The notes beneath the pieces are model-generated. The model was not told the DNA's origin. It saw only the letters and a list, made by a program, of their open reading frames with translations, and did not search any database. The position numbers and the translations under genes are program-made. Shown here piece by piece: positions 1-8,571 of a DNA stretch of 64,000 bases. Every line of letters begins with the position of its first letter. Position 1 is the stretch's first letter. This DNA comes from an uncultured Bacteriovoracaceae bacterium (lineage in GTDB: Bacteria; Bdellovibrionota; Bacteriovoracia; Bacteriovoracales; Bacteriovoracaceae), in assembly GCA_950054155.1 (NCBI GenBank), contig CATLOT010000002.1, forward strand, positions 122,505-186,504, read 5' to 3'.

Positions 1-615
1 AAGAATAAGGGCCGCTTTAATAATCAGCGCTATATTTCAATTGCCGATTACTCGCAAAATTCATCACGAAAGCGCTTTTATATTCTCGATATGCAAACGG
101 GTAATGTTCGAAAAGAAAAAGTATCGCATGGAAGTGGAAGCCGCGGCGGCGTTAAGGCCGGTGACCCTAACCATGACGGAATGATCGACAGATGCCATCA
201 TGGTAGCAATATAAATGATCGCACTAACATGACTCGGGCAGGTTTCTTTGTGACGAGAAACTTCTACAATTCCACAAGCCATAAAGATAGAAAGTCGGTT
301 GGCGGAAGAAGTGTTCTTGAATGGCCAAACCTTGATAGCAATGGAAATAATGGCCTTCGTATGGCGGGACTTAGCCCAGGTGTTAATGATGAAGCGCTCG
401 GAAGTGGCGTTGTGATGCACGGTGCTTGGTATAATGATGTGGCCGCGACAATGGGGCGCTCTTATGGGTGTCCGGCCTTTGAAAGTGACGTCGCCCCTGG
501 TGTTCTCAAGACGATTCGTGGCGGAACACTCTATTACTCCTACACCCCTCGCTGTAGCCAGCTTCATGCCAAAGTAGAAAATCAAGTTAGGGGTTGGCAA
601 GGTATGTGCCGCTAA
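1..615 (+). CDS. Murein L,D-transpeptidase (YkuD-type), 5' end cut by window edge
   Basis: The frame is open from base 1 and ends at TAA 613-615, so this is the C-terminal ~204 residues of a longer protein. The family (L,D-transpeptidase catalytic domain, YkuD_2-like) forms or edits 3-3 crosslinks in periplasmic peptidoglycan with a catalytic Cys. The signature is visible: a conserved HG (HGAWYN) followed about 15 residues later by GRSYGCPAF, which holds the catalytic Ser-x-Gly-Cys. The upstream part, with an SxxSxxxRFYILD stretch and VSHGSGSRGG, also matches this family. Cell-wall remodelling enzymes of this type are abundant in predatory bacteria, but nothing here ties it to predation. The N-terminal signal sequence would lie outside the window. 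Confidence 0.85.
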   Translation, partial: KNKGRFNNQRYISIADYSQNSSRKRFYILDMQTGNVRKEKVSHGSGSRGGVKAGDPNHDGMIDRCHHGSNINDRTNMTRAGFFVTRNFYNSTSHKDRKSVGGRSVLEWPNLDSNGNNGLRMAGLSPGVNDEALGSGVVMHGAWYNDVAATMGRSYGCPAFESDVAPGVLKTIRGGTLYYSYTPRCSQLHAKVENQVRGWQGMCR

Positions 616-629
616 TTCACAATACCTTT

Positions 630-1481
630 ATGACTGGACTCCTTACACTCTTAGATGACATTGCCTCGACCCTTGATGATATTGCTCTGATGAGCAAGGT
701 CGCCATGAAGAAAACCAGTGCCCTGATGACTGATGACCTCGCCGTCAATGCTGGTGTTCTTCAGGGGGCAAAATCACATCGTGAAATCCCCATAGTCTTT
801 AAGATCTTCCTTGGAAGTCTTGTTAATAAAGTCATCGCCATTGGTATTATTCTCCTTCTCCTTAAATTTTATCCTCCCCTTGTTGATGTCCTCCTCTTTA
901 GTGGAGGTCTCTATCTTTCCTATGAGGGCGTTCATAAACTCTTAGAGAAGTTCTTCTCCCCTCAAAAAGAAAAGGCATTGGGAATTAAAAAGACTTTTAA
1001 TGAAAAAGAGAAAATCTTTGGTGCCATCAAAACGGATCTGATCTTATCTTTTGAGATTATTGTGATCGCCAACTCCACTCTCCTTCAAACTCCCTTTTTT
1101 CAAAGAAGCCTCACTCTGATGAGCGTAGGTCTGGGGGCCAGTCTGATTATCTATGGCCTTGTTGCCATTATTGTTAAAATAGATGACTTTGGTCTGTGGC
1201 TGATGGACCGCAATTATAATAGTGTAGGCTTACGTTTAGTCGAGTCCATGCCCTATGTTATGAAGGGCCTTGGGATTGTGGGAACCGCAGCGATGCTTCT
1301 CGTGGGCGGAGGAATTATTAACCACCTCTTTCATGTGGGACATCTCCTGCCTTCTTTTATACCGGAGTTCATTCTCAATGGGATTTTAGGTCTTCTTACC
1401 GGACTTCTCTGTGTTGGGGCCATGGTTCTTTTTCAAAAGATTAGAGGGACCTCTCCTCAAGAATCTTCTCACACACCTTAA
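630..1481 (+). CDS. DUF808 family inner-membrane protein (YedI-like)
   Basis: A 283-aa polytopic membrane protein. The N-terminus (MTGLLTLLDDIASTLDD) and the following MSKVAMKKTSALMTDDLAVN stretch are the hallmark of DUF808 proteins, whose function is unknown. About six hydrophobic helices follow. I place the start at ATG 630, because family members begin at this motif. A TTG at 594 would add 12 residues and overlap the transpeptidase gene. No good Shine-Dalgarno is visible for either start. The 3' end overlaps the convergent FAD-oxidoreductase gene by 41 bp. Confidence 0.8.
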   Translation: MTGLLTLLDDIASTLDDIALMSKVAMKKTSALMTDDLAVNAGVLQGAKSHREIPIVFKIFLGSLVNKVIAIGIILLLLKFYPPLVDVLLFSGGLYLSYEGVHKLLEKFFSPQKEKALGIKKTFNEKEKIFGAIKTDLILSFEIIVIANSTLLQTPFFQRSLTLMSVGLGASLIIYGLVAIIVKIDDFGLWLMDRNYNSVGLRLVESMPYVMKGLGIVGTAAMLLVGGGIINHLFHVGHLLPSFIPEFILNGILGLLTGLLCVGAMVLFQKIRGTSPQESSHTP

Positions 1482-2994
1482 CCCCATCAACTGCAGCAGA
1501 GGTAATCCCTCCGGCGTAGCCTGCCCCTTCTCCACAAGGATAGAGCCCCTGATGGCTCTCTGAGATAAGGCTCTCCCGATCTCTAAGAATAGTCACAGGA
1601 GCACTGGTTCGTGTCTCTGGAGCGAGAAAGAGCGCACGCTCATCAGTGGTGAAGCCCTTCATTCGTCTTTCAAAAACATGAAGAGCTTTTTCAAGGTGCT
1701 CACTTACAAAAGAAGGAAGAATCTCATGAAGCTTCGCGGGCACGAGGCCTGAGGGGCAACTCGTCTTCGGAAGCTCACGGGGAAGTTTCTTATTGAGAAA
1801 GTCTTTAAGAGGCTGGGCCGGCACTTCCCTTCCGGTGGCATGCTTTAAGGAGTATTCAAACGCTTTTTTTTCAATGGAGTATTGAAACTCAAGGCCACCA
1901 AGAACGTCACTATCATCGTAGTCCTGTCCCGCCTTTACCGAAACCACAAGAGCGGCATTGGACCAGCGGCTATTGCGCGCATAATTGCTCATCCCATTGA
2001 CAACAATACCATCGGCATCAGTGCCGCTTGAGAGCACGTATCCCCCAGGGCACATACAAAAACTATAACTGCCCTTAAGAGTTTCACTGTCCTCCCATGC
2101 CAAACGGTAGCGGGCCGCTCCAAGCTCACTGCCAGCAAAATCGCCATATTGAATTTTATCAATGAGTTCACGGGGATGCTCAATGCGCACGCCAACAGCA
2201 AAGTCCTTTGCTTTCATCGCCACCCTTTCCTCTTTGAGGTGGTGATAGACCTCTCTTGCACTATGACCAGTGGCTAAGATGACATGATCAGAGAAGATCT
2301 TTTCTCCCTCTCTGGTTTCAACACCGATTACTTTCTTTTTATCTTCAGAGTAAAGGAGCTTCTCCACACAAGTGTGATAGCGAATTTCATGGCCCTTCTC
2401 TTTGAGCTCATCCGTCATCTTGCCTATGAGCTGGCGAATCTTATTAGAGCCCAAGTGAGGGTTTGAAACCCACGCCGTCTCAGGAGGCGCCCCGAAATCA
2501 ACAAAGCGATCCATCACATACTGAACAAAGGGTGACTTAATTCGCGTAATGAGTTTTCCATCTGAGAAGAGCCCTGCTCCCCCTTCTCCAAAGCATACAT
2601 TATTGTCAGTATCAAGCTCCCCACGGCGCCAATAAGAGCTGATATGCTTCATCCTTTCATGAGCTCGCGCTCCGCGCTCAAGAACAATGGTCGGTATCCC
2701 ATACTCAGCAAAGCGAAGGGCGCAAAAGAGTCCAGCAGGACCTGCCCCAATGATCAAAGGAGGTTTCTCAAAAGGCTTTTGAGGACGAAACTCCTCCTCT
2801 CTCTTGGGGAAAGCCTCCCCCTCTGAAATGGCGATGATATTGTAGTGTACTTTAGGTTCACGCCCCAGATTTGCTTTGCGCGCATCTAGGCTCTCACTTT
2901 TAATGCGATACTCGCTAATATGAGGATAATTCTCTTGGACATAGGCGTCCAAGTCGTCTTGAAAGGAAAGAGTAAATTGCAGAGTCTGTGCCAT
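1441..2994 (-). CDS. Uncharacterised FAD-dependent dehydrogenase (COG2509 type)
   Basis: About 517 aa. A dinucleotide-binding motif (GAGPAGLFCALRFAEYG, then ERG) lies near residue 85, and the C-terminus carries the conserved GEGAGYAGGITSAAVDG FAD-contact motif. An FSDGKL stretch, ATGHSARE and CMCPGG are typical of the COG2509 family. The substrate is unknown. ATG 2994 was chosen over an upstream alternative at 3066, because the upstream extension (residues with no family resemblance) would overlap the divergent cinA start. No signal peptide is seen, so it should be cytoplasmic. It ends inside the DUF808 gene. Confidence 0.8.
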   Translation of the reverse strand: MAQTLQFTLSFQDDLDAYVQENYPHISEYRIKSESLDARKANLGREPKVHYNIIAISEGEAFPKREEEFRPQKPFEKPPLIIGAGPAGLFCALRFAEYGIPTIVLERGARAHERMKHISSYWRRGELDTDNNVCFGEGGAGLFSDGKLITRIKSPFVQYVMDRFVDFGAPPETAWVSNPHLGSNKIRQLIGKMTDELKEKGHEIRYHTCVEKLLYSEDKKKVIGVETREGEKIFSDHVILATGHSAREVYHHLKEERVAMKAKDFAVGVRIEHPRELIDKIQYGDFAGSELGAARYRLAWEDSETLKGSYSFCMCPGGYVLSSGTDADGIVVNGMSNYARNSRWSNAALVVSVKAGQDYDDSDVLGGLEFQYSIEKKAFEYSLKHATGREVPAQPLKDFLNKKLPRELPKTSCPSGLVPAKLHEILPSFVSEHLEKALHVFERRMKGFTTDERALFLAPETRTSAPVTILRDRESLISESHQGLYPCGEGAGYAGGITSAAVDGVKVCEKILEERSL

Positions 2995-3054
2995 GAAAGT
3001 ACAATAAGTTAAAGACCCTTTCGTTGACAATGGGACAGGTAAAAAGGAGCACAC

Positions 3055-4305
3055 TTGAAGGCCCAAATTGTTATTATCGGTGACGAATTACTCGTCGGCC
3101 GTATTCAGGATACCAACACTCAAGTTATTGCCAAGTGGCTTGGAGCCCAAGGTTTTGAGCTCACCCAGGTTACCATCACTAGCGATAGGCCAGAATCGCT
3201 CCTCCACTGCTTAACAAAGGCCCTTGAGGGCTCAGACCTTGTTCTCACCACTGGTGGTCTAGGGCCTACTGAAGACGATATCACCAAGCAGATCATCGCT
3301 AAGCTGGCCGGTACCAAGCTTGAAAAAAATGAAGAGGCCATAAGGCTTGCAAAGCTTCATTATGGCAGGATCGACAAAGATTGGGACCAGCAAACCAATA
3401 GTTATCATTTAATCCCTCAGGGTGTTGAGCCGGTTCTCAACCCCGCGGGCCTCGCCCCAGGGCTTTCCCTAGCGAAAGACGGAAAACTCCTCTTGAGTGC
3501 ACCAGGGGTCCCAAGGGAGCTTAAGGCCATGCTCGAAGGCCCCTTTATCGAGCTCTTAGAGCGCCACTTTCCAAAGAGAATCAACGACCACCAAGTGATG
3601 ACGATTCGTACCTTTGGGACTCCAGAAGAGAAAATCTTCTTTGAGATGATGCCTAACTTATGGCAAGAGCTCAGCCATGAGGGAAAAGTCTCAAGCCTTC
3701 CCCAAATACTTGGAGTTGATATCCATTTAAGTTTTCGCGGATCACCCCAAGATCAAATTGCTATGACTGAAAAATGGCAAAAGCGCCTTAAAGGAAGTCC
3801 CCTTGAAGAGCATATTTGGTCCTATGAGTTTAAATCTATTGAAGAGGTCGTGCTTGAGAAGGCACGAGAAAAGGACTTAAAAATTGCCCTGGCCGAATCT
3901 TGTACCGGCGGCCTTGTCGCCAATCGCTTAACCAATATCTCAGGTAGCTCTAGCCATTTTATTGGAGGTGTTGTCGCCTATGCTAATGAAGTCAAGCAAG
4001 GCGTTCTCAAAGTCAAAGAAGACAGCCTTCGTGAATATGGGGCCGTTAGTGAAGTCGTTGCCACAGAGATGGCAGAGGGTGTTCTCAATGTCCTTGAGAG
4101 TGACGTCTCTCTCTCCCTTACGGGAATCGCTGGACCTGGTGGAGGAAGTGAATACAAACCAGTAGGCACCGTGTGTATTGGAACGGCAAATAAGAAACTC
4201 GCTGAGGCCAAAACCTACCTCTACCGTGGAGATCGCACCTTTCTTAAGAGGCGCTTTAGTGAAGTTGGACTTCATCGTCTAAGAAAAATTATTGAAAAAT
4301 ATTAA
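3055..4305 (+). CDS. cinA: CinA family protein (nicotinamide-nucleotide amidase / competence-damage protein)
   Basis: A full-length 416-aa two-domain CinA. The N-terminal MoCF-like domain starts IIGDELLVGRIQDTN and holds TTGGLGPTEDD. The C-terminal amidase domain holds LAESCTGGLVANRLTNISGSS and TGIAGPGGG, with the catalytic Ser in the TGG/SGSS region. The family deamidates nicotinamide mononucleotide in NAD recycling, and some members also have ADP-ribose pyrophosphatase activity. Translation starts at TTG 3055, preceded by an AAAAAGGAG Shine-Dalgarno about 6 nt upstream. It is divergent from the FAD-oxidoreductase gene with only 60 bp between starts. The stop overlaps the next convergent gene in the palindrome TTAA. 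Confidence 0.92.
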   Translation: MKAQIVIIGDELLVGRIQDTNTQVIAKWLGAQGFELTQVTITSDRPESLLHCLTKALEGSDLVLTTGGLGPTEDDITKQIIAKLAGTKLEKNEEAIRLAKLHYGRIDKDWDQQTNSYHLIPQGVEPVLNPAGLAPGLSLAKDGKLLLSAPGVPRELKAMLEGPFIELLERHFPKRINDHQVMTIRTFGTPEEKIFFEMMPNLWQELSHEGKVSSLPQILGVDIHLSFRGSPQDQIAMTEKWQKRLKGSPLEEHIWSYEFKSIEEVVLEKAREKDLKIALAESCTGGLVANRLTNISGSSSHFIGGVVAYANEVKQGVLKVKEDSLREYGAVSEVVATEMAEGVLNVLESDVSLSLTGIAGPGGGSEYKPVGTVCIGTANKKLAEAKTYLYRGDRTFLKRRFSEVGLHRLRKIIEKY

Positions 4306-5444
4306 GGCTTCTTGTCCTTAAAGGAGCGATCAAAGAAACCTCCTATTAACGGAAAGTGCTCTTCATAGCTCATGGTCACGTAGGTCAATCCTTTTTGCCT
4401 AACGAGAGAAGAGTAATTTTGATCAAGTTTTTCTTGGTAATGGAGAATTCTTTTTTGACAGAATTCATCACAGTATTTCATCTCTTTCAACTTCGTTAAG
4501 GCATGAGAAAGCTTTTCATGAGAAGTTTTAAAGTACTTAACTAAAATAAGATTCTCGGCATTCTCTAAGAGTAGAGCCTCTCTTACAGGAGATGGAAATT
4601 GTTGCTCTAGAAAATACTGAAGTGAATATTGATGGCGTTTGGCCTCCTCAATTCTCTTAGGCCCTAGATCAGCTATTTCTGCGGCGGGAAAACCGGGTAA
4701 TAGATTCTTTAAGCGTCCCTCTTTATGAAGAGACCTTTGTGCAAGTAAAGTCATTCTCACTAAACGAAAAACGGAATCCTTTAATACTTCTTCTTTTTGA
4801 GTTTTCTTCGTTAGTTTCTCTTTCTCCTTAAAGATAATGAGCGCACCTGTAGCAGTGGCTAAAATAGATCCCGTTTGTCCTAAAGGAGAATGTTGCTGAA
4901 TAGACTCCAAAGTCTTTTCAAAACACTGATAGCGGTTAAGAAAACCACAAAGAGATGACTCCTCTTGCGTAATAAGACGTTTAAGCCAAAAGATCTTCGC
5001 ACTCTCCTCGGCAATATGAAGACTAAGTTCTCCACTTAAATTAGGAAAGAGACGATACGCCAATTGGAAACTCTTTTGACCAATGGGATTTTTAACGAGA
5101 AGAGACAGATGGGGTGCCAAGTTACCATACTTGTAGTGAAACTGCTTCGCCCCAAGATAGCTATTATAGAAATGAGAGCCACAATAAAGAAGAGTAACAA
5201 CTCCTAGGGCTATTTTTGAAAAGGAGAAATAGCGCTGCCAAAAATCTCTTTCTTTAAACCATTTTGCTACTATCCAATAGAGAAGAGGACCTATGGCCAC
5301 AGTCGAAACGACTGCACAGAGAATACTCTTCCAAAGAGTAGTCGCTCCCATTAAGGCGGGTAAAAGAGCTAGGATGATCAAACAAAGAAAGAGCGAAAAA
5401 ACTCTTCTTTGAAAGAGAAAGATTCTTTGGAGGAAGGGTTTCAT
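4302..5444 (-). CDS. Unknown inner-membrane protein
   Basis: 380 aa and not recognised. Three hydrophobic helices occupy roughly residues 15-35, 38-62 and 76-92. The remaining ~290 residues are soluble, mostly helical and rich in Lys, Leu and Glu. There are scattered cysteines, including the pairs CGFLNRYQC and CDEFC that could form disulfides. The N-terminus is highly basic (QRRVF), consistent with a cytoplasmic N-terminus. It shares a 4-bp TTAA stop overlap with cinA and has a ~160-bp promoter-sized gap upstream. No catalytic motif is visible. Confidence 0.55.
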   Translation of the reverse strand: MKPFLQRIFLFQRRVFSLFLCLIILALLPALMGATTLWKSILCAVVSTVAIGPLLYWIVAKWFKERDFWQRYFSFSKIALGVVTLLYCGSHFYNSYLGAKQFHYKYGNLAPHLSLLVKNPIGQKSFQLAYRLFPNLSGELSLHIAEESAKIFWLKRLITQEESSLCGFLNRYQCFEKTLESIQQHSPLGQTGSILATATGALIIFKEKEKLTKKTQKEEVLKDSVFRLVRMTLLAQRSLHKEGRLKNLLPGFPAAEIADLGPKRIEEAKRHQYSLQYFLEQQFPSPVREALLLENAENLILVKYFKTSHEKLSHALTKLKEMKYCDEFCQKRILHYQEKLDQNYSSLVRQKGLTYVTMSYEEHFPLIGGFFDRSFKDKKP

Positions 5445-5603
5445 TTAATCATTATCAGTAAGGACCTCCCTGGACTCAAGCCGAAAAAGGCGGTTCTCGA
5501 AAGAAAGTTCAATCCTTTCAACCACTTACAATGTGAATACTATTTGATCACCACCTGTAAATCCTGCTCTTGCCTCCTCTAATTTGAGTCATGGCCCTAA
5601 ACT

Positions 5604-6467
5604 ATGGTTATGAAAATATTAGTTTTCTTTCTCTTCTCCTTCGCTTTGCAAGCAACACCTTATGAGCTCGCCGAAGAGTATCAACGCTTAAGTGATAAAC
5701 TCTTTGAGCGCTATATCCATGAAGAGGACTCGCTTCTTTTGGGCCATCATTATGTTCTTAAAAGCTGTCAAAGCTTTCCCTACTACAGATCAATTGATCC
5801 ACCAACAGAGGGCCATCCCCTTATGGCCAAAAACTTAAAGGATTCATTGGCAACGGTTTCACGCTGCCTTGAAAAACGTGACTTTAAAAAGCCCGTTCTT
5901 AAGACCCTATCTCGTCTCGCCAAAATCATAGGATCACAACAAACCAAGACACTCACTTGTAATTATGGTGTCACCAATAGCTTCTTTGCTGTGGCAAGTG
6001 ATGAAGAACAGGGAGCACATCAAGACCATGGTCTTCCTCCCCATCCCTCAGTTATTTTTGACACCAATAGAATTGCCGGGAATTGGCACCTTGGAATGGA
6101 TGAAGAGGGACGACAAAATGCCTATAACTTTTATGGTGGCAGGATTCCCCTTGAGGACATTATCTCTGGCATGCCTCATCCTTTAAGAAAACCCAATCAA
6201 AATCCATCATCGCTGATCTTTCATGAAATGACCCATTGGACAGGGGAAAAGCACTTTCCTAAAGACCATCTCGACTCGGTCTATCTTATTCAATTTTGTT
6301 GTTTTTCTCACTCTCAAATTCCAGAAGAGGCAAGAGAGTTCAGTTGTAGACTTCTAGAGGACGAGCAGGCTTGGGCCCCTCAAGAGAAAGAAAGAGTGGA
6401 GTACCTTAAAAAGAGAGAGTTTTTTAAAAAGGTAAAGGCCCTTAAGGACCTTTACCATCATCAATAA
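5604..6467 (+). CDS. Secreted putative zinc metalloprotease with HEMTH motif
   Basis: 287 aa with a short signal peptide (MKILVFFLFSFALQA after a possible second ATG at 5610). A zinc-binding HExxH motif, HEMTH, lies at residues 207-211 and is followed by WTGEKHFPKDHLD, which could supply the third ligand. Several cysteines are present (CNYG, FCC, FSC), consistent with an oxidised compartment. The family is not recognised. The role as a peptidase is inferred only from the motif and the export signal. A weak or absent Shine-Dalgarno precedes the start. It is followed 9 bp later by the end of a convergent small gene. Confidence 0.55.
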   Translation: MVMKILVFFLFSFALQATPYELAEEYQRLSDKLFERYIHEEDSLLLGHHYVLKSCQSFPYYRSIDPPTEGHPLMAKNLKDSLATVSRCLEKRDFKKPVLKTLSRLAKIIGSQQTKTLTCNYGVTNSFFAVASDEEQGAHQDHGLPPHPSVIFDTNRIAGNWHLGMDEEGRQNAYNFYGGRIPLEDIISGMPHPLRKPNQNPSSLIFHEMTHWTGEKHFPKDHLDSVYLIQFCCFSHSQIPEEAREFSCRLLEDEQAWAPQEKERVEYLKKREFFKKVKALKDLYHHQ

Positions 6468-6476
6468 CTTCGTTAC

Positions 6477-6737
6477 TTAGAGAGCTGGGATATCACGACA
6501 AGCGATAGGAAAGACAACAAGCTCGTCTAAGGCGACAATCTCACAGCTCTGAGCACTTTCATTCCAACTCAAGACATCACATTTTTCAATTTGCTGGCAG
6601 TTACCAAAAAAGTCTCTTTGAAAGCCATAGGAATAAACCTCACATTGACGAACACATTCAGCTTGAGAAAGCTCGACGGTTTCAGCTGCAAAACTAGAAA
6701 ATGAGAGTGTGAGTAAAAGAGCGCTTAAGAATTTCAT
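6477..6737 (-). CDS. Small secreted cysteine-rich protein
   Basis: 86 aa. A clear Sec signal peptide (MKFLSALLLTLSFSSFAA) is followed by a ~68-residue mature protein with six cysteines at 28, 32, 47, 53, 65 and 80, an even number compatible with three disulfides. An AGGGGATAGG Shine-Dalgarno lies directly upstream of the ATG. The cysteine spacing (CxxxC near the mature N-terminus) recalls small Cys-rich periplasmic proteins, but no family is recognised. A 180-bp divergent region separates it from mscS. Confidence 0.6.
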   Translation of the reverse strand: MKFLSALLLTLSFSSFAAETVELSQAECVRQCEVYSYGFQRDFFGNCQQIEKCDVLSWNESAQSCEIVALDELVVFPIACRDIPAL

Positions 6738-6918
6738 CCTATCCCCTAATGAAAATGAATATTTGACGGGAAACTACTAAAAAAAATGAGCATTGGCACT
6801 TAATAAAGAAGTCTTTTCTTATAATGTGTAATTTTTTTAACAAAGTGTTCTCAAAGACTTAAGTATTTAAGTTCTCTTTCTTGCTACTCTAGAGGTGTAA
6901 TTTAAAGAAGGAGTTCCT

Positions 6919-7833
6919 GTGCTTGATAAAGCTCTCAATTTTGACAAAATTATCCCCTTACTCACTGAGAAGATTGTCTCGTGGTATGAAATCGCCGTAA
7001 AATCAATTCCCAACCTTATTGCCGCGATTGTTGTTTTTATCATTTTCTTAATCCTCGCCAAAGTCACAAGAAAGGCCTCAACCAGGCTTCTTCCTCGTGT
7101 CACAAAGAACAAGGCGGTTATTGATCTCCTCAGAACCATCAACTACGTTCTTGTCCTTACCTTAGGTGTCTTTGTTTCTCTGGAAATTCTCAACCTTGAT
7201 AAGACCGTCACTTCCATCCTCGCAGGTGCTGGTGTTCTTGGTCTGGCGCTAGGTTTTGCCTTTCAAGAAATTGCTTCAAATTTTGTTTCTGGTATTTTTA
7301 TTGCTTTTAAGGAACCCTATAAAATTGGAGACATCGTCAAAGTGGATGACTTCTTTGGAGAAATCACAAGAATCACATTAAGAACGACAAGCATTACAAC
7401 TTTTCAAGGACTTGAAGTTCTCATCCCCAATAAGTACATGTTCACCAAACCTTTTACGAATCTCACGACGACTCCAACAAGGCGAGTCGATATTCAAGTT
7501 GGTGTTTCTTACGGTGATGACCTTGAAAAGGTTGAAAAGGTAACTTTAGAGGCACTTGATGATATTGAAAATAGAGTGAAAGATAAGGAAGCTGAAATCT
7601 ACTTTGAAAGTTTTGGTTCAAGCTCTGTTGATCTCACCGCTCGCTTTTGGGTGTACTATCCTGAAAATGGTGCTTATCTCAAAGCGCGCCACAGAGCGAT
7701 TATAAATATCAAAAAGGCATTTGATGCCAATGACATTGTTATTCCCTTTCCTATACGAACCCTTGATTTTGGAATCAAAGGCGGTAAGGAGCTTAGTGGA
7801 GAGATGTTCGAAAAACCTACTGAAACTTCTTAA
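6919..7833 (+). CDS. MscS family mechanosensitive channel
   Basis: 304 aa, the size of the small MscS class. Hydrophobic helices lie at about residues 28-48, 70-90 and 97-125. The third contains the pore-type AGAGVLGLALGFAFQEIASNFVSG segment. The beta domain follows (YKIGDIVKVDDFFGEITRI, VLIPNKYMF), then the C-terminal cage. It should sit in the inner membrane and release solutes on hypo-osmotic shock. The start is GTG 6919, with AAGGAG 7 nt upstream. The gene ends 17 bp inside the convergent secreted-protein gene, and a stem-loop follows just after the stop. Confidence 0.92.
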   Translation: MLDKALNFDKIIPLLTEKIVSWYEIAVKSIPNLIAAIVVFIIFLILAKVTRKASTRLLPRVTKNKAVIDLLRTINYVLVLTLGVFVSLEILNLDKTVTSILAGAGVLGLALGFAFQEIASNFVSGIFIAFKEPYKIGDIVKVDDFFGEITRITLRTTSITTFQGLEVLIPNKYMFTKPFTNLTTTPTRRVDIQVGVSYGDDLEKVEKVTLEALDDIENRVKDKEAEIYFESFGSSSVDLTARFWVYYPENGAYLKARHRAIINIKKAFDANDIVIPFPIRTLDFGIKGGKELSGEMFEKPTETS

Positions 7834-8275
7834 TGTCAAAAGCATTTTTGAGGAGGTCCTTTTGGACCTCTTCTACTTTCTTTCTTTCGATTTCCACTTC
7901 TTCAGGATTTTGATTAAAATTATTCCCCATAAAAGGACTTGTCGGTAAACTTGCGGGCTTTCTCTGAGTTGCTTCATTTTGCGGAAGATCAACGTTTATT
8001 GGTTTCGCGCCATGAAGATTGCTAAGAGCTTCCATCGTAAGTCCTTTCACTTCACTTTCGTTCATTTCTGCCAAGCGGTCTTTAGCTGCATTCGCTTGCT
8101 CCGGTGTAATCTGTCCCGATGCCGCTAGCATATTAATCATGCTTTCAATATCGCTCTTTTTAAGTTGCATATTCTGGATGAGTCCTTGAACACTTGCAGA
8201 AGCATTCTGGGCCATCACCATAGGATTAATATTAAAACCAAGAGCAATTGAAAGGCAGATAAAAAAGGGGCGCAT
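7817..8275 (-). CDS. Unknown small secreted helical protein
   Basis: 152 aa with an N-terminal signal peptide (cleavage likely after MVMA or within QNASA). The mature part has a helical region (LIQNMQLKKSDIESMINMLAASGQITPEQANAAKDRLAEM) that resembles a helical-hairpin oligomerisation segment, and a Lys/Glu-rich C-terminus. No family is recognised. Its last ~17 bp overlap mscS, and part of its C-terminal coding region (VQKDLL) doubles as the mscS terminator hairpin. Upstream lies a CCCGATAG box, but with no convincing -35 partner. Confidence 0.5.
   Translation of the reverse strand: MRPFFICLSIALGFNINPMVMAQNASASVQGLIQNMQLKKSDIESMINMLAASGQITPEQANAAKDRLAEMNESEVKGLTMEALSNLHGAKPINVDLPQNEATQRKPASLPTSPFMGNNFNQNPEEVEIERKKVEEVQKDLLKNAFDIKKFQ
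7851..7872 (+). terminator. Hairpin terminator of mscS, embedded in the convergent gene
   Basis: GAGGTCC (7853-7859), a TTTT loop and GGACCTC (7864-7870) form a 7-bp stem, extendable by two pairs. It begins 18 bp after the mscS stop and is followed by the pyrimidine-rich run TTCTACTTTC. It also encodes part of the C-terminus of the opposite-strand gene. Confidence 0.5.
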
Positions 8276-8511
8276 AATAATTTTTCTCCAAAATTTGAGT
8301 CACCAATTCTATCGGGAATTTCCCAGAGGAAACTCAAGCAAAAAAATGAAAACAATAGATTTTGGTCATTATTGCCCTATCACAGAGGCACTTAGGTCCT
8401 TTTTATTGATCTCAAAGCCTGCATATTTCAACGTCATATCAGTGACTTAACTTAGTTTTAAGGGGAAACCGGCAAGAATGAATTACTCTAAAGAGAGGAG
8501 GATGAGGATTC

Positions 8512-8538
8512 TCAAAGTGGCGCTCAATTTTCCGATAA
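8512..8538 (+). promoter_or_regulatory. Putative sigma-28 (FliA) promoter for the 1666-aa lipoprotein gene
   Basis: TCAA (8512-8515), exactly 15 nt, then TCCGATAA (8531-8538), against the FliA consensus TAAA-N15-GCCGATAA: 3 of 4 and 7 of 8 matches with ideal spacing. The lipoprotein ATG is at 8572, giving a leader of roughly 25 nt with purine-rich GAAGGATGGAAAG upstream of the start. The rest of the 296-bp gap 8276-8571 shows nothing else I can name. Confidence 0.5.
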
Positions 8539-8571
8539 GTTAGAGGACGTTGTGAAGGATGGAAAGAAAAA

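Noticed and set aside
64..600. 178-aa minus-strand reading frame
   Set aside because: It is antisense to the L,D-transpeptidase, whose catalytic motif proves the plus-strand frame.
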